From: Jatrophihabitans endophyticus | Lineage (GTDB): Bacteria; Actinomycetota; Actinomycetes; Mycobacteriales; Jatrophihabitantaceae | Direction of reading: 5' to 3' | Length of the DNA stretch: 64,000 nucleotides | Assembly (NCBI RefSeq): GCF_900129455.1 | Contig: NZ_FQVU01000004.1 | Location: forward strand, 62,001-126,000 | Shown here: positions 16,380 to 24,145 of the stretch, piece by piece | Numbering within the stretch: the first letter of the stretch is position 1 | How the letters are laid out: each line of letters starts with the position of its first letter | Notes under the pieces: generated by a model | The model's database searches: none | What the model saw: the letters and a program-made list of their open reading frames with translations, nothing else | Told to the model about the DNA's origin: nothing | Made by a program: the position numbers and the translations under genes

Positions 16380-18143
16380 CTATTGCGTCGTGGCTACCTG
16401 GTCACGCCGCAGCACCTGCAGCAGCTCCTCGTAGGGGCCGACCAGGTAGGCCTCGTCACCGCCGGCGAAGCGGGTGTCGCGCCGGGGCGGGTACTCGAGG
16501 CCGGCCGCGCCGCGGCGCCGGAGCGCGATCACCCTGATACGCGCGGACAGGTCGGCCATCGCGCTGCCGCGCAGGCCGCCGGTGTCGCCGACGGTGAGCC
16601 GGCCGACCAGCATCGGCTGCCGGTCGACGTAGAAGGTGGTGAGGATGTCGAGGCCGAAGGCCGCGCCGACGAACCACGGAGCGGCGAGCGCGGCGGTCGA
16701 GCGGACGTCCTCGAAGCCGAAGCCGACGTCGATCGTCTCGGCGAGGTCGCGGTCGAACACGCGCAGGACGACCGGGACGTCCGCCCGTCGGTCGCCGAGC
16801 AGGTCGGCCACGGCCAACCCGGCCTCGATGTTGGTGAGGTCGTCGCTGGTGAGGACGGCGACCGCGCGGGCACGGCGCAGGTTCACCGCGTCCAGGCTCG
16901 CCGGCACGGTGGCGTCGCCGAAGACGACGGGGACCTTGAGCGCACGCGCCCGGGCGAGGAAGCGGTTGTCCTCGTCGCGTTCGAGCACGACGACGGGCTG
17001 GCCGGCGGCGACGAGCGTCTCGACCACGCGCAGCCCCACCGAGCCGAGCCCCAGCACGACCACGTGCTCGGACATCCGGGTGGCGAGCTGCCGGCCGTAG
17101 GACTGCGCGATGCGCCGGCTCACCAGCAGGTTGGTGAACATCGCGTAGAGGACGGTGACGAGCGTCGCGCCGACCACCATCAGCGCGATCGCCCAGGCGC
17201 GCAGCCAGGCGTCCTGGTCGGTGAAGCTGTAGTCGCCGAAGCCCACCGTCGTCAGCGTCTCGGTCGTGAAGTACGCGGCGTCGAGCACGCTCGGGTGCCG
17301 GCCGTCGTCGGTGCGGAACGCGAACCGCAGCACCACGACCGACAGCACGGCGACGGTGAGCAGCAGCGCCAGCGTCCACCGCAGCTGGGTCTCGGACGAC
17401 GCGACGAAGCCGCGCAGGTACCGGCGCAGCAGCGGCCCCCGGCGCCGACGCCGCTCGGCCTCCTCGGTCTCCTCGTCCACCAGCCCGCGCGCGACGAGCT
17501 CCGCGGTCCGGGCGACCACGACGACCCGGTCCCCGGCGCGCACCGCGAGGTCGCGTCCCGGGCAGACCTGCAGCGGCGAGCCGTCGGCGGGGGAGACCGC
17601 GACCGGGGCGAGGTCGTCGTAGAGCGAACGCAGGGTGCCGTCGGCCGGGGCTACGAGCTCCTGCAGCCGGAACTGCTCGGCGTCGATCTCGACGGCACGA
17701 CTGTCGAGGTCGAGGCAGGCCTCGGCCAGCGACGGGGCGGCGATGGCCGCGACGTCCAGGACGCTGTCCTCGCCGGTGACGCGGGCGACGGCCCGGGCGA
17801 CCGCCTCGTTCTCCAGCTGCGCCACCACGCGCAGATCAGGACGCATACGGCGCGCCAGGAGCGCGATCTCCAGGTTCTCGAGGTCGGAGTCGTGCGCGCA
17901 GATGAGGGCGGCCGCACCGGCCAGCCCGGCGTCGTTCAGGGTGGCGGCGCGGCGCCCGCTCGCGGCGAGGTGCGCGGCGCCGAACTCCTCGCTGAGCCGC
18001 AGCAGTCGGGGATCGGGCTCGTCGTCGGCGACGACCACCTGCTCGCCGGCGAGCCGCAACTGCTCGACGATGCGCACCCCGACGTCGTGCAGGCCGCAGA
18101 CGATGACGTGGCCACGCCACGTCGCGCCGGTGCCGCTGGTCAC
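16380..18143 (-). CDS. Potassium channel with N- and C-terminal TrkA-N/RCK domains
   Basis: The 587-residue protein has an N-terminal NAD-binding TrkA-N domain (about 10-130, HVIVCGLHDVGVRIVEQL) with a TrkA-C-like segment (to about 235). Two membrane helices follow (about 262-285 and 315-340), flanking the potassium filter TTVGFGDY near residue 300. A second TrkA-N domain (about 357-480, HVVVLGLGSVGLRVVETL) and a TrkA-C-like end complete it. The second helix-filter-helix unit is MthK/Kch-like, so it should form a tetrameric K+ channel gated by ligands at cytoplasmic domains. The GTG at 18143 is chosen because it directly precedes the conserved start of the first domain; no strong ribosome-binding site is seen. 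Confidence 0.87.
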   Translation of the reverse strand: MTSGTGATWRGHVIVCGLHDVGVRIVEQLRLAGEQVVVADDEPDPRLLRLSEEFGAAHLAASGRRAATLNDAGLAGAAALICAHDSDLENLEIALLARRMRPDLRVVAQLENEAVARAVARVTGEDSVLDVAAIAAPSLAEACLDLDSRAVEIDAEQFRLQELVAPADGTLRSLYDDLAPVAVSPADGSPLQVCPGRDLAVRAGDRVVVVARTAELVARGLVDEETEEAERRRRRGPLLRRYLRGFVASSETQLRWTLALLLTVAVLSVVVLRFAFRTDDGRHPSVLDAAYFTTETLTTVGFGDYSFTDQDAWLRAWAIALMVVGATLVTVLYAMFTNLLVSRRIAQSYGRQLATRMSEHVVVLGLGSVGLRVVETLVAAGQPVVVLERDEDNRFLARARALKVPVVFGDATVPASLDAVNLRRARAVAVLTSDDLTNIEAGLAVADLLGDRRADVPVVLRVFDRDLAETIDVGFGFEDVRSTAALAAPWFVGAAFGLDILTTFYVDRQPMLVGRLTVGDTGGLRGSAMADLSARIRVIALRRRGAAGLEYPPRRDTRFAGGDEAYLVGPYEELLQVLRRDQVATTQ

Positions 18144-18217
18144 GGCGGAAGTATGCCGGTAGGCACGTGCCGGTACACCGCGCAGGCGGCGACACGGCCG
18201 TGCGCCATGCTGCACCC

Positions 18218-19426
18218 ATGACCGACGCGCCGCTCGCCGCACCACCGCCCGACCTGCCCGGCCCGTACCGCACCGAGGCGCGGGTGGCGCTGCAGGACGG
18301 GGCCCGGCGCTTCGCGGCCGAGCAGGTCAGGCCGATCGCCGACGAGTACGACCCGCACAAGCGCGAGATGCCGCGCTCGCTGATCGAGGCCATGGGGCGC
18401 GAGGGCTACTTCGGCATCATGGTGGACGCGGAGCACGGTGGTCTCGGCCTCGGCGTCTTCGAGTACACGATGGTGGCCGAGGAGCTCGCGCGGGCGTGGA
18501 TGAGCGTCGCGAGCATCATCGCGCGGGCGCAGGGTCTCGGCACCGACGTCGCGGAAGAGGACCGCGCCCGCGAGCTGCTGGCCCGCAGCGCACGCGGCGA
18601 GTGGATCGGTGCGGCGGGGTTCTCCGAACCCGACGCGGGCTCGGACCTCGCCGCCGTCAGCACCCGGGCCGAGCTGGACGGCGACGAGTACGTGATCACC
18701 GGCGAGAAGCGCTGGATCGGCAACGCGGAGGCCGCCGACTTCATCCAGCTGCTGTGCCGCACCGACGACCCGAGACCGGGGGAGAAGCGGGCGGCCGGAC
18801 TGGCGACCGTCATCGTCGAGAAGGAGCGCGGCGCGTTCCCGCCCGGGCTCACCGGCACCACGATCGACAAGATCGGCTACCACGGCTTCCTGACCTGGAA
18901 CCTCGTCTTCGACGGGGTGCGGGTACCGGCGGCGAACCGGGTGGGCGGCAAGGGCACCGCGGCCTTCCGCGACACGCAGAAGTGGCTCAACATCGCCCGG
19001 GTGCACACCGCGGCGCGCGCGGTGGGACTCGCCCGGGCGGCGGTCGAGGACTCCGTGCTCTACCTGCAGGAGCGCGAGCAGTTCGGTCACCCGATCGCCG
19101 ACTTCCAGGCCCTGCGCTTCATGCTCGCGTCGATGGTCGCGCGGGTCGACCAGGCCCGCGCGTTCTACCGGCAGGTCGCCGACCAGCTGGACCGCGGCGA
19201 GCCGTGCGAGCGCGAGTCGGCCATGGTCAAGCTGGTGGCGACCGAGATGGCCGTCGACGTCACCGGCGACGCCATGCAGCTGCACGGCGGCAACGGCTAC
19301 ACCACCGAGCGGCAGGTCGAGCGCTACTGGCGCGACGCGCGGCTGACGACGATCTTCGAGGGCACCAGCCAGATCCAGCAGAAGATCATCGCCGACTCGC
19401 TGCTGCCGAAGAGCTCACTGGAATGA
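18218..19426 (+). CDS. Acyl-CoA dehydrogenase
   Basis: The 402-residue protein has the three-part acyl-CoA dehydrogenase fold. Visible are the FAD-binding stretch GAAGFSEPDAGSDLA, the ITGEKRWIGNA loop, the central REQFGHPIADFQALRFMLA, and the C-terminal IFEGTSQIQQKIIAD containing the usual catalytic-base region. It oxidises acyl-CoA thioesters to enoyl-CoA with FAD. Chain-length preference cannot be told. The ATG at 18218 is chosen over an upstream in-frame start at 18167. The stop codon overlaps the ATG of the secreted GH18-like gene, though the two products act in different compartments. Confidence 0.93.
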   Translation: MTDAPLAAPPPDLPGPYRTEARVALQDGARRFAAEQVRPIADEYDPHKREMPRSLIEAMGREGYFGIMVDAEHGGLGLGVFEYTMVAEELARAWMSVASIIARAQGLGTDVAEEDRARELLARSARGEWIGAAGFSEPDAGSDLAAVSTRAELDGDEYVITGEKRWIGNAEAADFIQLLCRTDDPRPGEKRAAGLATVIVEKERGAFPPGLTGTTIDKIGYHGFLTWNLVFDGVRVPAANRVGGKGTAAFRDTQKWLNIARVHTAARAVGLARAAVEDSVLYLQEREQFGHPIADFQALRFMLASMVARVDQARAFYRQVADQLDRGEPCERESAMVKLVATEMAVDVTGDAMQLHGGNGYTTERQVERYWRDARLTTIFEGTSQIQQKIIADSLLPKSSLE

Positions 19427-20439
19427 TGGCGGCCGTGGACGTGCGAGACATGGGTCGGCGGACGAGCCGGGTGGCCGTGGTGACGGTACTGGTGGGCGCG
19501 TCGCTCGTGGTGGGTGCCGACGCGCCCGCACTGGCCGCCCGTCGGCTGCCCGTCACCGCCTTCCAGTCCGCCGGCGACCCGACGTCGCTCATCGACCGCA
19601 GCCGCGCTGCGATCACGACCGTGGGTGTCGACGGCGTCGTGCTGCGAGCGTCGGGCGCGTCGGTCACGGCTCCGGACCGGGGCGCCGAGCGGCAGCGCCG
19701 GCGCGCGCATCACGACCAGCTGCGGGCCGAGCTGCTGGTCAGCAACTACTCCGACGCGGTCGGCGACTTCGCAGAGCCGGTCGCGCACCGGCTGCTGGCC
19801 AGTGCCGCACACCGCCGCGCCGTGGTGCGCGCCCTCGTCCGCGACGTGACCCGGCGCGGGTGGGACGGCATCAGCGTCGATCTCGAGGCGTTGGCTCCGC
19901 GCGACACGACGGGCCTGACGGCGTTCGTCCGCGCGCTGCAGCGAGCGCTGCCGCGGCGCGCGACCCTGTCGATCAGCATCTCCACCGCGGCGAGCCGGGC
20001 CGGCTACCGGCGCATGGGGTACGACCTGCGCGCGCTCGGTCGCGCCGTCGACCGCGTCATGCTCATGGCCTACGACCAGCACGGGCCGTGGGAGGACACG
20101 CCCGGGCCGATCGGCGCGCTCGGCTGGCAGCGCAAGGGGATCGCGGCGGCGCGGCACACCGTCCCGCGGGCGAAGCTCGACCTCGGCGTCGCCGGCTACG
20201 GCTACGCCTGGCGGCCGCACTCCAACGATCAGCTGTCGGTCGCGCAGGCCCGCACGCGCGCCGGCTCCCGGGCACGTTTCGACGAGGCGAGCGGCGAGTG
20301 GACGGCACGCCTCGCCGACGGATCGACGCTGTGGTGGTCCGACCGTCGGTCGTGGCAGCTACGGGTGAAGCTGGCGCGCACGCTCGGCCTGCACGGCCTG
20401 GCGCTGTGGGTGCTCGGCCGCGCCGACCCGCTGCGTTGA
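19423..20439 (+). CDS. Secreted GH18-like glycosidase (YaaH/YdhD type)
   Basis: The 338-residue protein has a signal peptide (MGRRTSRVAVVTVLVGAS...ALAA) ending near residue 40, then a TIM-barrel domain. The GH18 active-site motif reads WDGISVDLEAL: the first Asp, last Asp and catalytic Glu of DxxDxDxE are kept but the middle Asp is Ser. RVMLMAYDQHGPWEDTPGPIG and LDLGVAGYGYAW match GH18 proteins related to spore-germination peptidoglycan glucosaminidases. Binding or cleavage of cell-wall glycan is likely; activity is uncertain. It begins at ATGATG overlapping the stop of the acyl-CoA dehydrogenase gene; ATG at 19450 is an alternative nearer to the signal peptide. Confidence 0.82.
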   Translation: MMAAVDVRDMGRRTSRVAVVTVLVGASLVVGADAPALAARRLPVTAFQSAGDPTSLIDRSRAAITTVGVDGVVLRASGASVTAPDRGAERQRRRAHHDQLRAELLVSNYSDAVGDFAEPVAHRLLASAAHRRAVVRALVRDVTRRGWDGISVDLEALAPRDTTGLTAFVRALQRALPRRATLSISISTAASRAGYRRMGYDLRALGRAVDRVMLMAYDQHGPWEDTPGPIGALGWQRKGIAAARHTVPRAKLDLGVAGYGYAWRPHSNDQLSVAQARTRAGSRARFDEASGEWTARLADGSTLWWSDRRSWQLRVKLARTLGLHGLALWVLGRADPLR

Positions 20440-20455
20440 CCGCCGCCGGGGCCGC

Positions 20456-20722
20456 TCAGCCGGACTGCGCGACGTTCGCGGCGTTGTAGCCCAGCCAGCC
20501 GAGGTAGCCGACGAGCGCGAGCTTGCCGCCCTTGCGCAGCGGGCGCGCCATCAGCGCCAGGCCGATCGCGGTCTCGGCGGCGCCGTTGCGCTGCACCCAC
20601 TGGTCGGTGTCCTCGGGGAACGCCTGCTTGGTGAGCTCGGCGAACCTCTCCGGGACGACGAAGTGCGCGACCCCGGTCGCGGCAAGCAGCAGGCCGACCT
20701 TGCCGGCGGAGAAGAGAGCCAT
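20456..20722 (-). CDS. Small membrane protein, DoxX-like (88 aa)
   Basis: An 88-residue protein with two or three hydrophobic segments (VGLLLAATGVAHFVVPERF, AAETAIGLALMARPL, LALVGYLGWLGYNAA). The PERF...AFP and conserved AAE...G pattern resembles short DoxX-like membrane proteins. No catalytic residues are apparent and no function can be assigned. The ATG at 20722 is chosen because the frame upstream reads as non-coding Arg/Pro-rich sequence. It is convergent with the GH18-like gene, 16 bases away. Confidence 0.7.
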   Translation of the reverse strand: MALFSAGKVGLLLAATGVAHFVVPERFAELTKQAFPEDTDQWVQRNGAAETAIGLALMARPLRKGGKLALVGYLGWLGYNAANVAQSG

Positions 20723-20969
20723 GCCGCACACCCTGCCACTGCGCTGCTCGGTGCGGGTGAGCGGCCGGTGCCCGATCGTCGCGTGGCGATCCTCCTGCGT
20801 CGGGCGACGTGGGACGCGGGTGGCGGCTGACGATCGCGGGAGGGTTGGCGCAGCCGGGCGCGAAAGCTGTTTGTCGCCCGGGGGTGTGTGGTAGGACGGT
20901 TCGTCGGGAGTCCGAACAAAACGGTCCAACGAGGGTCCGGCTCGGACACCGGAAGCGGAAGGTCGACTG
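20723..20969. promoter_or_regulatory. Divergent promoter region before the sodium/solute symporter
   Basis: A 247-base gap between the DoxX-like gene and the symporter gene. Near 20895-20940 are GGTTCG...CCGAAC half-sites (five paired bases) and repeated GGTCC motifs that could be regulator contacts. GGAAGG precedes the symporter GTG. No further gene is supported here. Confidence 0.3.
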
Positions 20970-22622
20970 GTGCTGCGGTTACATCCGAGCGTCCTGGACA
21001 TCGTCCTGCTCGTCATCTACTTCGTGGCGATCCTCGGGATCGGGCTGGCGGCACGACGCTCGGTGGGCACCAGTGCGGACTTCCTGCTCGCCGGGCGCGC
21101 GCTGCCGGCCTGGGTGACGGGCCTGGCCTTCGTCAGCGCCAACCTGGGTGCGACCGAGATCCTCGGCATGGCCGCGAACGGCGCGCAGTACGGCGTCGCG
21201 ACCGTGCACTACTACTGGATCGGCGCCGTTCCGGCGATGGTGTTCCTCGGCATCGTGATGATGCCGTTCTACTTCCGCTCCAAGGTCCGCTCGGTCCCCG
21301 AGTTCCTCAAGGTGCGGTTCAACAACCAGACTCACGTGCTCAACGCCGTCGTGTTCGCGGTGTCGGCGGTCCTCATCGCGGGCGTCAACCTCTACGCGCT
21401 GGCCATCGTGCTGCAGAGCCTGCTCGGGGTGAACCTCTACGTCGGCATCGTCGTCTCGGCGGCGTTCGTACTCGTCTACATCGGTGCGGGTGGCCTGTCG
21501 AGCGCGATCTACGGCGAGGTGCTGCAGTTCTTCGTCATCCTCGCCGGCCTGATTCCGCTCACCATCGCCGCGGTCGTGCACGTCGGCGGCTTCGCCGACC
21601 TGGGCAGCAAGGTGATCACCGCCTTCAAGGGCAACGACACGGCGCTGCACGCCTGGGCCGGCACCGGCGTGGGCGTCGACCAGCAGAACCCCATCGGCGC
21701 CAACTTCATCGGCATCGTGCTGGGTCTGGGCTTCGTGCTGTCCTTCGGCTACTGGACCACCAACTTCGCCGAGGTGCAGCGCGCGCTGTCGGCCAAGGAC
21801 GAGTCGGCCGGCCGGCGGACGCCGCTCATCGCCGCCTACCCCAAGCTGCTGATCCCGGCCGTGACGATCATCCCCGGCCTGGTCGCGGTCGCCCTCGACC
21901 CCAAGTTCGGCACCGGCGGCGACCACCTCACCTACAACGACGCGATCCCGCACCTGATGGGCGATCTGCTGCCCTCGGGCGTGCTCGGCATCGCGATCAC
22001 CGGACTGTTCGCGTCGTTCATGGCCGGCGTGGCCGCGAACGTGAGCTCGCTGAACACCGTGGTCACCTACGACATCCTCGAGCCGTACGTGGCCAAGGGG
22101 CGCAGCGACCGCTACTACCTGCACGCGGGTCGGCTCGTCACCGTCGCGGGCATCGTGATCGCGGTCTTCACCGCCGTGCTCGCGTCGCACTTCAACAACA
22201 TCATGACGTACCTGCAGTCGCTGTTCAGCATCTTCAACGCGCCGATCTTCGCGACGTTCATCCTCGGCATGTTCTGGAAGAAGACGTCGGCGTGGGGCGG
22301 GTTCGCCGGTCTGTTCGCCGGCGTCGTGAGCGGGGCCATCACGTTCCTGCTGTTCCAGACCGACGTCTTCAGCGCGGCCTCGGGGATCTACGAGACGTTC
22401 ATCCAGGCCGGCGTCGCCTTCGCTGTCGACATCGTGGTGACCCTCGTCGTCACGGCGGTCACGCCGCGGCCCGACCCGGCCACCCTCGGCGACATCGTCT
22501 ACAGCCGCCACCACGGCAGGACGGCCGAGAAAGGCCCGCGCGAACCGTGGTGGCGCCGGCCGGTGCTGCTCGGCGGCGGCGCGCTGGCCATCGGCCTCGT
22601 CCTCAACATTCTCTTCGCCTAG
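20970..22622 (+). CDS. Sodium:solute symporter (SSS family)
   Basis: The 550-residue protein has about 13 membrane segments and SSS family signatures: the ADFLLAGRALPAWVTGLAFVSANLGA segment with substrate/Na+ site residues in helix 1, GGLSSAIYGEVLQFF, and GLFASFMAGVAANVSSLNTV in the later sodium-site helix. It is similar in layout to SGLT-like and actinobacterial acetate/sugar symporters; the substrate is not evident. The GTG start has GGAAGG upstream. It is followed after 17 bases by a small two-helix membrane protein gene, probably its partner. Confidence 0.9.
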   Translation: MLRLHPSVLDIVLLVIYFVAILGIGLAARRSVGTSADFLLAGRALPAWVTGLAFVSANLGATEILGMAANGAQYGVATVHYYWIGAVPAMVFLGIVMMPFYFRSKVRSVPEFLKVRFNNQTHVLNAVVFAVSAVLIAGVNLYALAIVLQSLLGVNLYVGIVVSAAFVLVYIGAGGLSSAIYGEVLQFFVILAGLIPLTIAAVVHVGGFADLGSKVITAFKGNDTALHAWAGTGVGVDQQNPIGANFIGIVLGLGFVLSFGYWTTNFAEVQRALSAKDESAGRRTPLIAAYPKLLIPAVTIIPGLVAVALDPKFGTGGDHLTYNDAIPHLMGDLLPSGVLGIAITGLFASFMAGVAANVSSLNTVVTYDILEPYVAKGRSDRYYLHAGRLVTVAGIVIAVFTAVLASHFNNIMTYLQSLFSIFNAPIFATFILGMFWKKTSAWGGFAGLFAGVVSGAITFLLFQTDVFSAASGIYETFIQAGVAFAVDIVVTLVVTAVTPRPDPATLGDIVYSRHHGRTAEKGPREPWWRRPVLLGGGALAIGLVLNILFA

Positions 22623-22639
22623 GCCGGGAGGTCATCGAC

Positions 22640-22945
22640 ATGAGCGAGCACGTCTCGAAGGAACAGGCCGAGACCGCCAGCCGCATCTCCAAGCTGTTCG
22701 ACATCCGGCTCATCGTCGGGGGTCTGCTGGCCGTCTACGGCGTCATCCTGGTGATCAAGGGCTTCTTCGACACCGACCGCGAGATCCAGAAGGCCGCCGG
22801 CCTGCACCTCAACCTCTGGACGGGCATCGGGATGCTCGTCGTCGGGCTGGCGATGCTGGCGTGGATGCGCCTGCGGCCGCTGGCGCCGCCGAAGCCCGAC
22901 GAGCTGGTGACCGAGGAGGGGCCGCGGGAGTCGCGCGCCTCGTGA
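22640..22945 (+). CDS. Small two-helix membrane protein linked to the symporter
   Basis: A 101-residue protein with two hydrophobic helices (IVGGLLAVYGVILVIKGFF and WTGIGMLVVGLAMLAWM) separated by a short FDTDREIQ-containing loop, with charged cytoplasmic ends. GGGAGG precedes the ATG, 17 bases after the symporter stop, so the two are almost certainly cotranscribed. It could be an accessory subunit of the symporter, by analogy with other transporters that have small partner proteins. The family is not otherwise known to me. Confidence 0.8.
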   Translation: MSEHVSKEQAETASRISKLFDIRLIVGGLLAVYGVILVIKGFFDTDREIQKAAGLHLNLWTGIGMLVVGLAMLAWMRLRPLAPPKPDELVTEEGPRESRAS

Positions 22946-22975
22946 CCGACCCGGCCGCGACGCCGTCGGAGCGGC

Positions 22976-23395
22976 TCAGTGCCGCACGACGGTCGGGGCC
23001 GTGCCGCCGGGCACGGTCGGCAGCCCCGCCGCCGCCCACGCCTCGAAGCCGCCGACGACGTCGCTGGCCGGCACGCCGAGCGAGTTGAGCGCGTCCGCGG
23101 CGAGCGAGGACGTGTAGCCCTGCTCGCACACCACGACCCAGCGCTGCCCGGGCCGGGCGTCCTCGACCCGCGCCGTGGAGCCGGGATCGAGGCGCCACTC
23201 GAGGTGGTTGCGCTCGACTATCACCGCGCCGGGGATCTCCCCGTCGCGCTCGCGCTGCCAGATCGGGCGGATGTCGACGAGCTTCGCGCCGGCCTCGACC
23301 GCCGCGGCCGCGGCCGGGGGGTCGAGCCGGTCGAGCCGCGAGCGGGCGTCGGCCAGCAGGTCGTCGACGGAGGAGTAACGGGGTGCGGAGGTCAC
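22976..23395 (-). CDS. Rhodanese-like sulfurtransferase
   Basis: A 139-residue single rhodanese domain with KLVDIRPIWQRERDGEIPGAVI and the active-site loop VVVCEQGYTSS, which contains the persulfide-forming Cys. The C-terminal VVGGFEAWAAAGLP is typical. It transfers sulfane sulfur to thiol acceptors or cyanide. The GTG at 23395 fits the family's N-terminus better than the longer frame. It lies 22 bases downstream of the cysteine dioxygenase gene on the same strand, linking it to cysteine and sulfide oxidation. Confidence 0.9.
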   Translation of the reverse strand: MTSAPRYSSVDDLLADARSRLDRLDPPAAAAAVEAGAKLVDIRPIWQRERDGEIPGAVIVERNHLEWRLDPGSTARVEDARPGQRWVVVCEQGYTSSLAADALNSLGVPASDVVGGFEAWAAAGLPTVPGGTAPTVVRH

Positions 23396-23417
23396 GCCAC
23401 CCGTCGTACCACGCCGG

Positions 23418-23936
23418 TCAGGACGCCCGGCGCACGGACCCGAGATCGACCTCCGGCTCCGGGTCGTCGGTCGCGAGCGTCGCGAGCCGTTCCAGCCGGC
23501 CGTCGTTGAGGTCATAGAAGTTCATCGAGGTGAGCGGGGCCGAGTACGCGTGGACGCTCACCGCGGGCGCGTCGGACAGGTTGCGCACGTCGTGCACGTA
23601 ACGCGCGCCGAAGCCGACGCTCTCGTTCGCGCCGCGACGGTGGTCGACGAGTCGGTCGCCGCCGGTGACCACGGCCTCGGTCAGCTCGCCGTCGAGCACG
23701 GTGAACGAGCCGGCCGAGCCGCCGTGGTCGTGCAGTTGGGTGCCCTGGGTCGGCAGCCAGCTGATCAGCCACACGTCGACGCGCCGGTCGCGATAGATCC
23801 GCTGGTGCCAGCGCTCGTCGGGGTCGTAGTCGATGTAGGGGTACTTGCCGTGCGCGACCTCGTCGGCCCAGAAGCGGGTGAACTCGATGAGCTGCAGCGG
23901 CGTGAGGTAGAGACTGTCCGCGCTCGTGCGGGGCAT
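23418..23936 (-). CDS. Cysteine dioxygenase (cupin type)
   Basis: A 172-residue cupin with the three-histidine iron site of bacterial cysteine dioxygenases: HDHGGS supplies two His and a later His lies in YVHDVRN; the conserved VHAYSAPLTSMNFYDL follows. The position crosslinked to Tyr in animal enzymes appears to be Gly here, as in most bacterial ones. It oxidises L-cysteine to cysteine sulfinate (or a related thiol such as 3-mercaptopropionate). Pairing with a rhodanese gene supports thiol catabolism or detoxification. A possible leader ORF precedes it. Confidence 0.9.
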   Translation of the reverse strand: MPRTSADSLYLTPLQLIEFTRFWADEVAHGKYPYIDYDPDERWHQRIYRDRRVDVWLISWLPTQGTQLHDHGGSAGSFTVLDGELTEAVVTGGDRLVDHRRGANESVGFGARYVHDVRNLSDAPAVSVHAYSAPLTSMNFYDLNDGRLERLATLATDDPEPEVDLGSVRRAS

Positions 23937-23978
23937 GCGGAACTCCAGAGGGGAAGGACGGACGAACGGATTCGGGGT

Positions 23979-24083
23979 CTATCGGCCCCGACACGCCTCG
24001 TCGAACGCGTCCTCGCGCCGGCCGCTCCAGAGCGCGTCGAGCAGCCCGCCCGTGGCGGGTGTCCCATGCTCGGTGCTGACCAT
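23979..24083 (-). CDS. Possible 34-codon small ORF/leader upstream of the cysteine dioxygenase gene
   Basis: Reading on the minus strand, GGAGGA is followed five bases later by ATG-GCC-TGATG. The first ATG makes a two-codon Met-Ala ORF whose TGA overlaps the ATG of a second, 34-residue ORF (MVSTEHGTPATGGLLDALWS..., ending ACRGR). About nine in ten of its codons end in G or C, like genuine genes here. A single Cys codon lies four codons from the stop. It ends 42 bases before the cysteine dioxygenase ATG. It may be a translated leader sensing cysteine supply, or just a small protein; nothing proves translation. Confidence 0.4.
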   Translation of the reverse strand: MVSTEHGTPATGGLLDALWSGRREDAFDEACRGR

Positions 24084-24145
24084 CAGGCCATCCTGCTCCT
24101 CCGGAGCCTACGTTGTCTAGTCGAGACGTAGGAAAAGCCTGGATG

